From Streptomyces sp. NBC_00440 (lineage in GTDB: Bacteria; Actinomycetota; Actinomycetes; Streptomycetales; Streptomycetaceae), in the NCBI RefSeq assembly GCF_036014215.1, contig NZ_CP107921.1:2117501-2181500 (forward strand): a stretch of 64,000 nucleotides of DNA, written 5' to 3'. The position numbers and the translations under genes were made by a program. The notes under the pieces were generated by a model. That model was not told where the DNA came from. It did not search any database and saw nothing but the letters and a program-made list of their open reading frames with translations. Positions 15,536-24,635 of this stretch are shown piece after piece. Numbering within the stretch: the first letter of the stretch is position 1; every line of letters starts with the position of its first letter.

Positions 15536-17089
15536 TCAGGCGGTCTCCGGCTCCCGTTCAGGGGTGATGCGCGGGATCTCGTAGCTGCCGTCCAGGACGG
15601 ACTGCTCCGGCGTGTAGAGGCGGAGCATCGGCCGGAAGTCGCCTTCCGGCGCGGGGAGCCAGTTGGCCGCCTCCGCCGGGTCGGTGGGCCGGTCCTTCTG
15701 GATGCGCAGCGTGAGCGACCCGTCGTCGCCGTACACCAGACCCGGCGTGCGGTCGCCGATGGAGTAGCGGTCCGCGGGGTTGGCCACCAGGTAGTAGTCC
15801 GGTGAGTCGTACATGGTCACGGACCAGAACGACTGCACAGGCGGCGGGCTGTCGAAACGCAGGGTGTACTTCCTGGAACCGTTGAGCCAGTGGCCGTCCG
15901 CGTCCTCGGAGGTGTGCGCGTACACCGCTTCGTAGCCGTGGTTGCCCCACAGACCGACCCGCGCGGCGACCGCCCTGGTCAGATAGGACGACGTCCGGTC
16001 CTCGATGCGCCACTCCGGTGAATCGTGGGTCCCCACCCCGAACCAGTCGAGGTTGTAGTCGAAGAGGTGCGGGTTCATCTCCCAGTCACCGGGGGCCCGG
16101 GCGCCGTCCGCCCCCGTCCGGCTCGCCCTCTCGACCCGCGCCGCTCCGCGCTTCAGCCCTTCGGTGAGCGCGTGCAGGAGCTCGGGGGCGGGGTGGATGT
16201 ACGGGGACGGCCCCTCCTCCAGCAGCTGGAGCGGCTGGAAGCGGTCCTGGTAGGCGCAGTCGTCGGCCGACGGCGGGAAGGCCGCCATCCAGACCCGCAG
16301 CTTCTCGAAGAAGTGCAGCGGTTCCGGCACATCGGGGTCGGTCGCCGGCAGCCAGGTGTGGTGCATGAACTCTTCGAGGACCTTGAGCGTGAGCCGCTTC
16401 TGCAGTCCGTGCACACGCGGCAGGTCGGCGGGGCCTTCGCAGGCGAAGCGTCCGGCGATCGAGACGACCGTGGTCGGCGCGTCGATCACCCCGGTCATCC
16501 CCTCGGGGGTTTCGCCGGCCCAACCGGGCGGCACGATCAGCCACTTGGTCTCGCCCGTGCCGGTGGCACGGCGGCCCACGTAGGCGAAATTGTTGGTCCA
16601 CGCGTCGATGAACTGCAGCACGTAGTACGCACCGAGCGTGTCGGGTACGTGCAGCAGCAGCGGACCGCCGGAGAGGTCGAGCTGCGCGATCGAGTACACC
16701 GTGTCGTTGTTCACGGACACGAAGTGCGCGTCGGGGGTGGCGAGCCGCGAGGAGTGCGCGAACTCGTTGAAGGATGCGGACGGCAGCGAACCGAACCCCT
16801 CGTGGAGGGCGGCCTGGACCATCGACAGGTCGAAGACCAGCGGATACCCGTAGATGTACGCCTCGGTCGCCAGCTCCGTGAGATCGGAGGGGGCGGGGGG
16901 TGCGGCGGGTCCGTAGGATCCGGAAGGTGCGGCGGACTCGGCCGGGTCACCGGGACCGGCGGGAGCTGGGTGGGCCCCCTGATCCGGGCGGTCGGAGCGG
17001 TCCGCGTGATCGGGGCGGTCTGCGGGATCAGGGCGGTCGGGGCGGTCGGGGCGGTCTGCCTGATCGGAGCGGTCGGCTTGGTCGGTCAC
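15536..17089 (-). CDS. DUF1254/DUF1214 domain protein
   Basis: 517 residues from GTG 17089 (GAGGAG, six bases upstream); a start at 17113 is also open. An N-terminal ~70-residue low-complexity tract of D-R-P-D-type repeats and Ala/Pro precedes the folded part. DUF1254 (residues ~75-200) carries EAYIYGYPLVFDLSMVQ and VSVNNDTVYSIAQLDLSGGP; DUF1214 at the C-terminus carries FWSVTMYDSPDYYLVANPAD and GSLTLRIQKDRP. The enzymatic role of this widespread pair is not established. Unlike many homologues it has no signal peptide. Confidence 0.87.
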   Translation of the reverse strand: MTDQADRSDQADRPDRPDRPDPADRPDHADRSDRPDQGAHPAPAGPGDPAESAAPSGSYGPAAPPAPSDLTELATEAYIYGYPLVFDLSMVQAALHEGFGSLPSASFNEFAHSSRLATPDAHFVSVNNDTVYSIAQLDLSGGPLLLHVPDTLGAYYVLQFIDAWTNNFAYVGRRATGTGETKWLIVPPGWAGETPEGMTGVIDAPTTVVSIAGRFACEGPADLPRVHGLQKRLTLKVLEEFMHHTWLPATDPDVPEPLHFFEKLRVWMAAFPPSADDCAYQDRFQPLQLLEEGPSPYIHPAPELLHALTEGLKRGAARVERASRTGADGARAPGDWEMNPHLFDYNLDWFGVGTHDSPEWRIEDRTSSYLTRAVAARVGLWGNHGYEAVYAHTSEDADGHWLNGSRKYTLRFDSPPPVQSFWSVTMYDSPDYYLVANPADRYSIGDRTPGLVYGDDGSLTLRIQKDRPTDPAEAANWLPAPEGDFRPMLRLYTPEQSVLDGSYEIPRITPEREPETA

Positions 17090-17501
17090 TTCGGACTCCT
17101 CTCGGCCGCGCACAGGCGCGCGGGAGCGCGGAGGCGGCTGCGGGAACCCTCGGATTCACGCGCCCGCCACAGTCCGGTGAGGTGTTTCCGGCCCTGGTGG
17201 ACCCGATGCCGCTGCCCTCCCGGTGACAGCTCCGAGCCTCCGCGAGCGCCCGACGCGCAACCAGCGGAGCGCGGCCATCCGGGTGAAGCTGAGGGCGGGG
17301 GCTGGGGGACGCCGCTGGGGCGGGGCTGGGGGCGAGGGCTGAGGCCGGGGACCCCCGGATCTCCGGGCCGTACGGGCCCCGGCGAGACCGGACCCGCCCG
17401 GCCCCGCCCGGACCCGACGAGACCTGACCCGACCGGACCCGACCGGATCCGACCGGATCCGACCGGATCCGACGAGACCTGACCCGACCGGCCCCGCCCG
17501 G
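17090..17501. other. Repeat-rich intergenic region
   Basis: 412 bases between two leftward genes. 17431-17470 is four tandem copies of a 10-base unit (gaccggatcc, the first copy gaccggaccc), flanked on both sides by gacgagacctgacccgac (17417-17434 and 17471-17488). No gene seen. Confidence 0.6.
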
Positions 17502-19412
17502 CTACGGCTCCGCCGTCACGCGGGGCTGCCTCCTGCCCAGCAGATCGCCCAGGCCCTGCCGGGTCCCGGCGACGACGACCCGGTCCTCGGGGCGCAGGAC
17601 GTAGCTCTGCGGCAGGTTCCAGACCAGCTCGGCCTTGCGGTCCTCCCCGTACGAGGAGCGGTGCGCGGACAGATCGGCGCGGCGCTCGTCCGGGTCCGCG
17701 AGATCGAGCGCGAGGATCCGCCAGGCGCCCTCCCGGAAGACCTCGCCGAGGGTACGGCCCTCCAGCAGGGGGTGGCCCGCGACATCCACCGCGGCGAACA
17801 GCAGCACCCGGCGCTCGACCGGCATGGCACCGAGGATCTGGCGCCCCATCATCGCCGCGGCGAAGGCGGGTGCGGCCAGCGTGGAGACGCTCCGGCTCCG
17901 GGTGACGGCCTGCGGGTGGGCCGCACGCAGCGTACGGAAGACGGCGGAGGCGAACGCGTCGTCGAAGAGCCGCATCGCGACCCGGAGGTCGGGCTTCACC
18001 GTGCGGGCGTAGAGCGCCGCCTCCAGGTTGGTGATGTCGGCGCTGGTGAGCGCGAGCAGCGCGCGGGCCCGTTCGATCTTGGCGGCTTCCAGCACGCCCT
18101 CCGTGGTCACATCGCCGATCACGATCGGCACCCGCAGCCGCCGCGCCAGCGCGACCCCGCGCGCCTCCGGGTCGGCCTCCACGCACACGACGGGGATGTC
18201 CAGCTCCCGCAGCCGGGCCAGCACCCGCGAGCCGACCTTGCCGAGCCCGAGCAGGACGACGTGCCCGGAGAGCCCGCGCGGCGGGCGGCGCAGCGTGGCG
18301 GCGGTGCGGAACGTCCCGAGCCCTTCCAGTACGGCCGCGACCAGCACCGGCAGCAGGAGCAGTCCGGTCAGCCCGGACAGCATCTGGAGCACCTGGCGGC
18401 TGGCGGGCTCGCCGATCGCGGGGTCGTCGATCGCGAAGATGTCGAGAATCGTCAGGTACGCGGCGTGCATCGGCGACATATTCGTGGTCAGCCAGGAGGC
18501 GACGGCCAGGCCGAACACCGAGGCGAAGATCCCGAAGAGGGACCAGCGCAGCCGGCGCGAGAACACCTGCGCGAGCGGCGCGCCGCGGCCGGCCAGCCTG
18601 CTCGGCGAGAGGTCGGGGCCCTGATAGGAGACCGCCTCCAGGACGACCGTTCCGCGCCCGGACGCCGCGCGGACGGACGCCTCGTCGGGGAGGAGCTGGG
18701 GTCCCGCGTCACCGCTGCTGTCCGAACCGTCGGCTCCTCCCGGATCGCCGGTGGTCGACGAGAGCAGTGCGAGGGTGCACAGGCCGGGGTCGGTGGCCGG
18801 GCCGTACCGGACGGCCGGCGGCCGCTCCACGGCACGCAGCAGCAGTCCGTCGGCCTGGACGACCTTGCTCGTACCGGCCACGGCGGTCGCTGCGAGGGCG
18901 GGGGCCGCGGTGTCGGCGTCCGACAGTACGGTCGTGGACGCGTCGACCTCGTCCCGGTCCATGTCCGGCGCGCTGACGGCTGCCGCCTGGTCGAGCAGTT
19001 CTTCCAGATGCTGGCCGAGCTTGCGGTTGTAGAGCCGGATCACCAGCCGCAGCCGGGGGTTGAGCCGCCGGGCGGCGAGCGCGCCCCGGATGTTCGCCTC
19101 GTCGTCCTGGTGGACGAGCGCCAGCGCGGACGCCTCTGCCACCCCGGCGCGCAGCAGCACCTCGTCGTCCAGATCCGGCGCTTCGAGCAGCCGGTCGGCC
19201 ACCGCGTCACGATCGCCGGGCTGCGGGCCCGCGACGACGCGCGACATCCGCCCGAAGAGCGCGGAGGCCCGGCCGACCGGGGTGAGCTGGGTGTGCGCCG
19301 GGACACCCGCCGCTCCGGCCGGCGGTACGACGAGGGTCACCGTCTCCCGGTACACACCGCGCAGCTCGGCGGCGAGCCGGTGGGCCAGACCGTCGTCACC
19401 ACACACGATCAT
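17502..19412 (-). CDS. Two-RCK NAD-binding membrane protein (CASTOR/SIP-like)
   Basis: About 636 residues. Two TrkA-N/RCK modules: one opens the protein (MIVCGDDGLAHRLAAELRG), the second starts near residue 390 (GHVVLLGLGKVGSRVLARLR, Rossmann G-x-G-x-x-G) and continues through IERARALLALTSADITNLEAAL. Between them lie about two helices (SLFGIFASVFGLAVASWLTT and VLQMLSGLTGLLLLPVLVAA) with a pore-loop-like segment, as in the CASTOR/POLLUX/SIP type of NAD-gated ion channels. The C-terminal TrkA-C-like part ends with EDRVVVAGTRQGL. ATG 19412 chosen (GAGGG before it); an upstream extension is open to 19619. Likely K+ or divalent cation channel subunit. Confidence 0.83.
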   Translation of the reverse strand: MIVCGDDGLAHRLAAELRGVYRETVTLVVPPAGAAGVPAHTQLTPVGRASALFGRMSRVVAGPQPGDRDAVADRLLEAPDLDDEVLLRAGVAEASALALVHQDDEANIRGALAARRLNPRLRLVIRLYNRKLGQHLEELLDQAAAVSAPDMDRDEVDASTTVLSDADTAAPALAATAVAGTSKVVQADGLLLRAVERPPAVRYGPATDPGLCTLALLSSTTGDPGGADGSDSSGDAGPQLLPDEASVRAASGRGTVVLEAVSYQGPDLSPSRLAGRGAPLAQVFSRRLRWSLFGIFASVFGLAVASWLTTNMSPMHAAYLTILDIFAIDDPAIGEPASRQVLQMLSGLTGLLLLPVLVAAVLEGLGTFRTAATLRRPPRGLSGHVVLLGLGKVGSRVLARLRELDIPVVCVEADPEARGVALARRLRVPIVIGDVTTEGVLEAAKIERARALLALTSADITNLEAALYARTVKPDLRVAMRLFDDAFASAVFRTLRAAHPQAVTRSRSVSTLAAPAFAAAMMGRQILGAMPVERRVLLFAAVDVAGHPLLEGRTLGEVFREGAWRILALDLADPDERRADLSAHRSSYGEDRKAELVWNLPQSYVLRPEDRVVVAGTRQGLGDLLGRRQPRVTAEP

Positions 19413-19801
19413 GTGGCCCTCGGGGGAGCTCTGTTGGCTCTGATTCGGGAGTGAGTACACGTCAACAGAGACTGCCCCATGGGGGTGTTCGGTTTCACAC
19501 GCGGGTTCGGGAAGGGACCAGACCCCGAGGTTGCCCCGGCGATCGGCCGGTCCGTACAGCAAGCCTCGATTCCATAACGTCGCAGCGACTCCGATGCTTC
19601 GCAAGGGAAACCTTTGCATAGGCTAAACATCTAAGGTGGCACCCGGAAACGCGCCCTGGGACGCGTCCAGGAACGCGTCTGCGTGCTCTCACGTGCTCTC
19701 ACGTGCAACGGAACCGCACAGATGTCCGTCTGACAGTCATGGAGGGCTGAGGAGCAGACACCACCGCCCGCGAATCGCCCGCCACACCACCGGAGAGCCC
19801 T

Positions 19802-20923
19802 GTGCCAGAGGAGAAGAGGCCGGAGGAGAAGAGTCCCGCGTTCGCCTCGCTGTCCGTCCAGTCGCTGTCGGTCCTGCCGTTCGCGGTGATGGCCGTGGTC
19901 GCGGGGGTGGACATCTCAGCGGGTTCGAGCGTCGGATTCCTGCCGCTGATCTCGCTCGGACCGGCGTTCGCCGGGCTGATCGGCGGCTGGCGGCGCACGG
20001 CGGCCATCGGGGTGCTGGCGCTCGTGCTCTGCTACGCGCTCGCCTGGCACGACGGGGCGTTCCACGCCAGGCGCGGATACACCGCGATGTCGTCGGTGCT
20101 CGGCGTGACCATCGCCGGGGTGGCGGCCGCGGTCATGCGCCAGCGCCGCGAGGCGGAGCTGGCCAGCGTGCGCTCCATCGCCGAGGTCGCCCAGCGGGTG
20201 CTGCTGCGCCCGGTGCCGCACAGAGCGGGCCATCTGCGCGCCGCGGTCTCGTACACATCGGCTGTGGCGGAGGCGCACATCGGCGGGGATCTGTACGAGG
20301 TGGTCGCCGCCCCGGACGGGGTGCGGGTGATCGTCGGGGACGTACAGGGCAAGGGGCTGGAGGCCGTCGAGACCGCGGCCGTGGTCCTCGGCGCCTTCCG
20401 GGAGGCCGCGCACGACGAGCCGGACCTGGCGGGGGTCGGAGCCCGCGTCGAACGGTCCGTGGACCGGGCGCTCCAGGGCGAGAAGTTCGTGACGGCGCTG
20501 ATCGCGGAGATCAGCCCGGACCGGGGCGCGCTGTTCCTCAACTACGGGCATCCGCCACCCCTCCTCGTACGGGCGGACGGCTCGGCGCACTTCCCCGAGC
20601 CTGCGGAGTACGCGCTTCCGCTGGGCCTCGGCGTCCACGGGACCGAAGGGCCACAGCCGTTCCGGGTCGCTTTCGGCCCCGGCGACCAGCTGCTCCTCTA
20701 CACCGACGGGGTAACCGAGGCCCGGGACCGCGACGGAACCTTCTACCCCCTCGGCAAGCGGCATCAGCTCCTGAGAGACGATGATCCCGAGCGTGCGCTG
20801 GAGTGCCTGCGCAAGGACCTGGTGCAGCACACGGCGGGACCGCTCCAGGACGACGCGGCGATGCTGCTGCTCCGTTACCGGGACGACGGCGCCGTCAGCA
20901 GCACCCGGGACACCCCGCGGTAG
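19802..20923 (+). CDS. Membrane PP2C-type (SpoIIE/RsbU-like) serine/threonine phosphatase
   Basis: 373 residues. Three to four helices fill residues ~15-112, followed by a short linker and a PPM/SpoIIE phosphatase domain: HIGGDLYEVV (first metal-binding Asp), VIVGDVQGKGLEAVETAAVV (second Asp), FLNYGHPPPLLVRADG, and LLLYTDGVTEARDRDGTFYP with DDAAMLLLRY at the end, all standard. Such proteins dephosphorylate anti-anti-sigma factors or related regulators. GTG 19802 start. Divergent from the RCK protein. Confidence 0.9.
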   Translation: MPEEKRPEEKSPAFASLSVQSLSVLPFAVMAVVAGVDISAGSSVGFLPLISLGPAFAGLIGGWRRTAAIGVLALVLCYALAWHDGAFHARRGYTAMSSVLGVTIAGVAAAVMRQRREAELASVRSIAEVAQRVLLRPVPHRAGHLRAAVSYTSAVAEAHIGGDLYEVVAAPDGVRVIVGDVQGKGLEAVETAAVVLGAFREAAHDEPDLAGVGARVERSVDRALQGEKFVTALIAEISPDRGALFLNYGHPPPLLVRADGSAHFPEPAEYALPLGLGVHGTEGPQPFRVAFGPGDQLLLYTDGVTEARDRDGTFYPLGKRHQLLRDDDPERALECLRKDLVQHTAGPLQDDAAMLLLRYRDDGAVSSTRDTPR

Positions 20924-20983
20924 CAGCGCCGGAGCGACGAAACCTACCCTGACCTGCCTTTCTTTACTGCACCTTGATTGCTA

Positions 20984-21000
20984 TTGCGAGGTGCTTGCAG
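20984..21000. promoter_or_regulatory. Candidate Nur (nickel repressor) box
   Basis: TTGCGA-GGTGC-TTGCAG fits the published Nur-box pattern tTGCaa-N5-ttGCAA with one mismatch in each half, 38 bases before the NiCoT start codon. Consistent with Ni-dependent repression of nickel uptake. Confidence 0.6.
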
Positions 21001-21038
21001 TTGGCTGTCTACGGCTTATCGAACCGGAAGGCAGCACC

Positions 21039-22220
21039 ATGAGCACCACGACCACCTCTCCACCCCCGACTCCGACGCGACGCCGACGTCTGCAGATGTC
21101 GATGACGCGCCAGGAGTGGACCCGGCTGGGTGGCATGGGCGCGTTCATCGTGGCGCTGCACGTCGTCGGGTGGCTCACGCTGGTGACGATCGTGGCCCCC
21201 GAGCACTACAGCCTCGGTACGAAGTCGTTCGGCATCGGGATCGGTGTCACCGCGTACACCCTGGGTATGCGGCACGCCTTCGACGCGGACCACATCGCGG
21301 CGATCGACAACACCACCCGCAAGCTGATGAACGAGAAGCAGCGCCCCCTGTCGGTGGGCTTCTGGTTCTCGCTCGGGCACTCAAGCGTCGTGTTCGTCCT
21401 GGCGTTCCTGCTGTCCCTGGGCGTGAAGGCCCTCGCGGGCCCGGTGCGCGACGACAACTCCCAGCTGCACAACGTCACCAGCCTGATCGGCACGACCGTC
21501 TCCGGGTTCTTCCTCTATCTGATCGCGGGCATCAACGTCCTCATCCTGGTGGGGATCTGGAAGGTCTTCCGGAAGATGCGCTCGGGCGACTTCGACGAGG
21601 CCGCGCTGGAGGAGCACCTCAACAACCGGGGCCTGATGAACCGGCTTCTGGGGCGTGTGATGAAGTCGATCACCAAGCCCTGGCAGATGTACCCGCTCGG
21701 TCTGCTCTTCGGCCTCGGCTTCGACACCGCCACGGAGATCGCCCTGCTCGTCCTGGCGGGCTCCGGCGCCGCCTCCGGGCTGCCCTGGTACGCGATCCTC
21801 TGCCTGCCGGTGCTGTTCGCAGCCGGCATGTGCCTGCTGGACACCATCGACGGCTCGTTCATGAACTTCGCGTACGGCTGGGCGTTCTCGAAGCCCGTCC
21901 GCAAGGTCTACTACAACCTCACGATCACCGGCCTCTCGGTGGCGGTGGCGTTCATCATCGGCACGGTCGAACTGCTCGGCCTGCTCACCCAGAAGCTCGG
22001 CCTGCACGGCGCCTTCTGGGACTGGGTCGGCGGGCTGGATCTGAACATCGTCGGCTTCGTGATCGTCGGACTGTTCTTCGTGACCTGGCTGGTGGCGATG
22101 GCGATATGGAAGTTCGGCCGCATCGAGGAGAAGTGGACAGCGGGCCTCAGCCCGGCAGGCCCGGGCCGGAACGGGATGGACGAGGAAGCCGGGCAGACCG
22201 GCACGCCGGGCCGTCCCTAG
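21039..22220 (+). CDS. NiCoT nickel/cobalt permease
   Basis: 393 residues, eight predicted helices. The signature of the HoxN/NixA family is clear: RHAFDADHIAAIDNTTRKLM in helix 2 (H-A-x-D-A-D-H-I), FSLGHSSVVF, and LGFDTATEIALL. Takes up Ni2+ and/or Co2+. The start ATG has GGAAGGC upstream. The Nur-like box in its promoter favours nickel as the physiological ion, serving Ni-dependent enzymes such as NiSOD or urease. Confidence 0.93.
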   Translation: MSTTTTSPPPTPTRRRRLQMSMTRQEWTRLGGMGAFIVALHVVGWLTLVTIVAPEHYSLGTKSFGIGIGVTAYTLGMRHAFDADHIAAIDNTTRKLMNEKQRPLSVGFWFSLGHSSVVFVLAFLLSLGVKALAGPVRDDNSQLHNVTSLIGTTVSGFFLYLIAGINVLILVGIWKVFRKMRSGDFDEAALEEHLNNRGLMNRLLGRVMKSITKPWQMYPLGLLFGLGFDTATEIALLVLAGSGAASGLPWYAILCLPVLFAAGMCLLDTIDGSFMNFAYGWAFSKPVRKVYYNLTITGLSVAVAFIIGTVELLGLLTQKLGLHGAFWDWVGGLDLNIVGFVIVGLFFVTWLVAMAIWKFGRIEEKWTAGLSPAGPGRNGMDEEAGQTGTPGRP

Positions 22221-22409
22221 AGCTCCGGATCGAAGGCCCTTACGCCGTCCTCGGGGCTCCACACGGCGGCAATGGTGACGAGTTCGCGCGCACCGGACGC
22301 ACGGGCGTGCCCGGCGCGACGAGTTCGGCGCAGGGCCCACCGGTGCGGGATTACGCCCGGAGCCCCCCCGGCCCGGACCGAGCCCCGCCCCCGCAGGCGG
22401 CCGACGAGG

Positions 22410-22697
22410 TCAGCTCTTCTGCGCCGCGGCCATGCCCTTCAGCATGTCGTCGGTGTTCATCACCGGCTGGATCTCGATCTCCGCGCCGAGCCCCTGGAAG
22501 AGCGGCTCCGCGATGGAGGGCAGCAGTGAGCTGTCCTGCATGTCGAAGACAAAGGTGCAGGCCCGTCCGCCCTTGATGGGGCCGAAGTAGGCCGCCTCCG
22601 GCTTGAGCCGTTCCGACATCGACTGCATGATCTTCTGCAGCGTGCCGTTCTTGACGGCTTCGTTCGTGATCTGGGTGTCCATACGCGCCCTCAACAT
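22410..22697 (-). CDS. Conserved small hypothetical protein
   Basis: 95 residues: MLRARMDTQITNEAVKNGTL, ARACTFVFDMQDSS-like strand (RACTFVFDMQDSSLLPSIAE) and LGAEIEIQPVMNTDDMLKGM. Predicted ferredoxin-like alpha/beta fold resembling the dimeric GYD/ABM-like small proteins seen across Streptomyces; no catalytic residue evident. ATG 22697 has GTGAGGG upstream; longer frame to 22727 possible. Confidence 0.75.
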   Translation of the reverse strand: MLRARMDTQITNEAVKNGTLQKIMQSMSERLKPEAAYFGPIKGGRACTFVFDMQDSSLLPSIAEPLFQGLGAEIEIQPVMNTDDMLKGMAAAQKS

Positions 22698-22813
22698 GAC
22701 CCTCACAGCACCGCTCCTCCCGTCCACCGTGGCCGGCGCGGTCCCGTCCGCACTCCCTGTGACTCGGTGACGTCGGGCTCAGCCTTGCTCCGGGCAATCG
22801 GGGCAGCAACATC

Positions 22814-22909
22814 TCAGCCACCATCCGTGGATGACAGAAACGCAAGGCGCTCGTACTCCTGCGACGACTCCCCGGGCAGGATCGGCCGGTCGCAGCTCGC
22901 GCAGATCAT
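22814..22909 (-). CDS. Tiny Cys-containing protein
   Basis: 31 residues beginning MICASCDRPILPGES, with a CxxC pair like a rubredoxin-type knuckle. Its ATG overlaps the stop of the upstream small gene by ATGA, so translation is coupled. Similar short proteins follow the 60-residue protein in other Streptomyces as I recall them; function unknown. Confidence 0.55.
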   Translation of the reverse strand: MICASCDRPILPGESSQEYERLAFLSSTDGG

Positions 22910-23088
22910 GAGACGGCTTCGCACTTCTCGTCCCGCCACGCGTGCTGCAGCAAGCGCCCCCGGTCGCACAAGGCGTCCTGTGTGCATTCGCGACACCAGA
23001 TGATGTGCTCCAGATAGTGGGTGTAGGCCACCTGGACCCGGCGGTCCTGCTCCCGGCGGATGCCTGAGAGCGCGGTTGAAGGGTTCAT
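22906..23088 (-). CDS. Small conserved hypothetical protein
   Basis: 60 residues, with REQDRRVQVAYTHYLEHIIW and two cysteine clusters (CRECTQDALC). Start ATG overlaps the stop of the preceding 73-residue gene (ATGA). Part of a three-gene operon next to an XRE regulator; function unknown. Confidence 0.65.
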   Translation of the reverse strand: MNPSTALSGIRREQDRRVQVAYTHYLEHIIWCRECTQDALCDRGRLLQHAWRDEKCEAVS

Positions 23089-23306
23089 GAGGCGCCGCCC
23101 GTCGACATGGCCCCCTGCTCATGGCCGGGGCAGGCGCGCGGGAACCAGGTGAGGCTGAGGCCGCCTTCTACGTATCGTCGCGGCCCGAGGTCCTTTGCAG
23201 AGCCATTACGAAGGGGGGTGGTGCACCACACGCAGTCCGCACCGGCCAGCTGGCGCTGCGACAAGGTGCCGACTGATGGCAGCTCTCTTTCCTGCGTATC
23301 ACTCAT
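23085..23306 (-). CDS. Small zinc-knuckle-like protein
   Basis: 73 residues, opening MSDTQERELP, with a central DCVWCTTPLRNGSAKDLGPR (CxxC) and WFPRACPGHEQG (C-x2-H), suggesting a bound zinc. First gene of the three-gene set. It lies downstream of palindromes at 23325-23342 and 23366-23389 that could be operators. Confidence 0.68.
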   Translation of the reverse strand: MSDTQERELPSVGTLSQRQLAGADCVWCTTPLRNGSAKDLGPRRYVEGGLSLTWFPRACPGHEQGAMSTGGAS

Positions 23307-23324
23307 GATGCCCCGTCATGTCGT

Positions 23325-23389
23325 TGATCAGGTCTCTGATCAGAGTGACGGGCTGGGGAGGGCTTAACGCTCACGAATCTGTGAGCGTT
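23325..23389. promoter_or_regulatory. Two inverted repeats before the three-small-gene operon
   Basis: TGATCAG (23325-23331)/CTGATCA (23336-23342) and AACGCTCAC (23366-23374)/GTGAGCGTT (23381-23389), with another GTGAGCGT half-site at 23390-23397. Candidate operators for the neighbouring XRE regulator. Confidence 0.5.
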
Positions 23390-23400
23390 GTGAGCGTGAC

Positions 23401-24567
23401 TTACATGCCGACCCAGGAGGCCATCTGCGACAAGGTGTCCGGGGTTCGGCGGGCCAGGTGGACGAGGCCGGTGACGGCCGCGCGAGTCCCCGGGAGGTAG
23501 CGGGTCTGCTCCGGCGCCGCGCGGCGGGCCTCGATCAGATGCCGCAGCGCGGCATCGGTGTGTCCCGTCTCCATCTCTACTACGGCACGGTCCACGAGGA
23601 AGCGGGCCCGTCGAGAGGTCAGGGTGGACGGAGGGAGATTCAGTTTGCGCGCTTGGACCAGGGCGTGATCGTACTGACGTAGAGACATTGAGGCGCCCAT
23701 CTCGTGGAGTGCCACGTTCTTCAATCCGAAGGACAGCCAGTGCACCGCGCCGGCTTCCCCACCCACACGCACGGCAAATTCACGCGCGGCTGCGATGTGC
23801 CCCTCGACCGCACCCTGGTCACCGGCCCTGGCAGCAACCGCCGAGGCTCCGAGGTGTAGTTGCCCTGCCACCACCAGCGCCTCGCGAGACGACTCGCCAG
23901 CCAGCATCTCGTGACCTGATGCGATGAGGCGCCTCCCGATGTCGTGCTCGCCATCCTTGTAAGCGAGAGCCCGTTTGTACTGGCGCACCGCGGCGAGGCA
24001 GGGATCAGAGGCGCGTTCTGCCGCCCAGCTCATACGGTCGAGGGCCACCGTGGACAGGTCGGGATAGCCGAGCTTCAGGGCGATGTCCGCGGCGGTCCGG
24101 TAGCTGGAGGCGAGGGCCTGCCATGTACTGGTGGTCGGTGAGGTGAAGCCGAGGCAAGTGAGTTCGGTGATGATGCCGGGCAACGCCGTGGCGGCTTTGT
24201 GTAGATGCGTGGCCCGCACTTGCTGACAAACGAAATCTGCTTCCGCAGACAGATCATCTGCGCTCCTGGTGGCGGCCGCCGTCGGTTCAATGTCGTACAG
24301 GTCGAGGGCTTCCCGGATTGGGCGTACCAGCGCGGTGAGGCGGTCGTGCTGCATGTGCTGTCCCGTCAGAACGGTGACCTCGACCTTGAGCGCGCGGGCA
24401 ACAGCGTCCACGAAGTCATCTGTCGCCGGGCGGGCGCCGCACTCGACCTGGTTCAACAGGCTGTACGAGTACGGGATCCGGTCCGACAGACCGCGTTGTG
24501 TCAGCCGAGCAAGTCTCCTCTGCTCTCTGATGCGGGCGCCCGTGTGGTCGTCGTCCAGTGTGGGCAT
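23401..24567 (-). CDS. XRE-family transcriptional regulator with TPR-like domain
   Basis: 388 residues. N-terminal Cro/C1-type HTH at residues ~10-65: IREQRRLARLTQRGLSDRIP followed by YSYSLLNQVECGARPATDDF. The remainder (residues ~80-380) is an all-helical, Ala-rich TPR-like array seen in many Streptomyces XRE regulators. Divergent from a flavoprotein gene; such pairs recur across Streptomyces. It likely controls itself, the flavoprotein and the small genes downstream. Confidence 0.88.
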   Translation of the reverse strand: MPTLDDDHTGARIREQRRLARLTQRGLSDRIPYSYSLLNQVECGARPATDDFVDAVARALKVEVTVLTGQHMQHDRLTALVRPIREALDLYDIEPTAAATRSADDLSAEADFVCQQVRATHLHKAATALPGIITELTCLGFTSPTTSTWQALASSYRTAADIALKLGYPDLSTVALDRMSWAAERASDPCLAAVRQYKRALAYKDGEHDIGRRLIASGHEMLAGESSREALVVAGQLHLGASAVAARAGDQGAVEGHIAAAREFAVRVGGEAGAVHWLSFGLKNVALHEMGASMSLRQYDHALVQARKLNLPPSTLTSRRARFLVDRAVVEMETGHTDAALRHLIEARRAAPEQTRYLPGTRAAVTGLVHLARRTPDTLSQMASWVGM

Positions 24568-24635
24568 CCTGGTCTCCGTTCTGACTCGTCATGTGGGACG
24601 GTACCCGCGCCGCATGGTGCTGGACCCTGCGTCGT

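Noticed and set aside
16025..17482. Long rightward frame
   Set aside because: Antisense of the DUF1254 gene and of the repeat region; no family features.
17661..19454. Long rightward frame over the RCK protein
   Set aside because: Antisense shadow; the leftward protein has two clear Rossmann motifs.
20924..21038. Cobalamin riboswitch before the cobalt/nickel permease
   Set aside because: The gap is only 115 bases and holds no B12-box; the Nur-like site explains regulation better.
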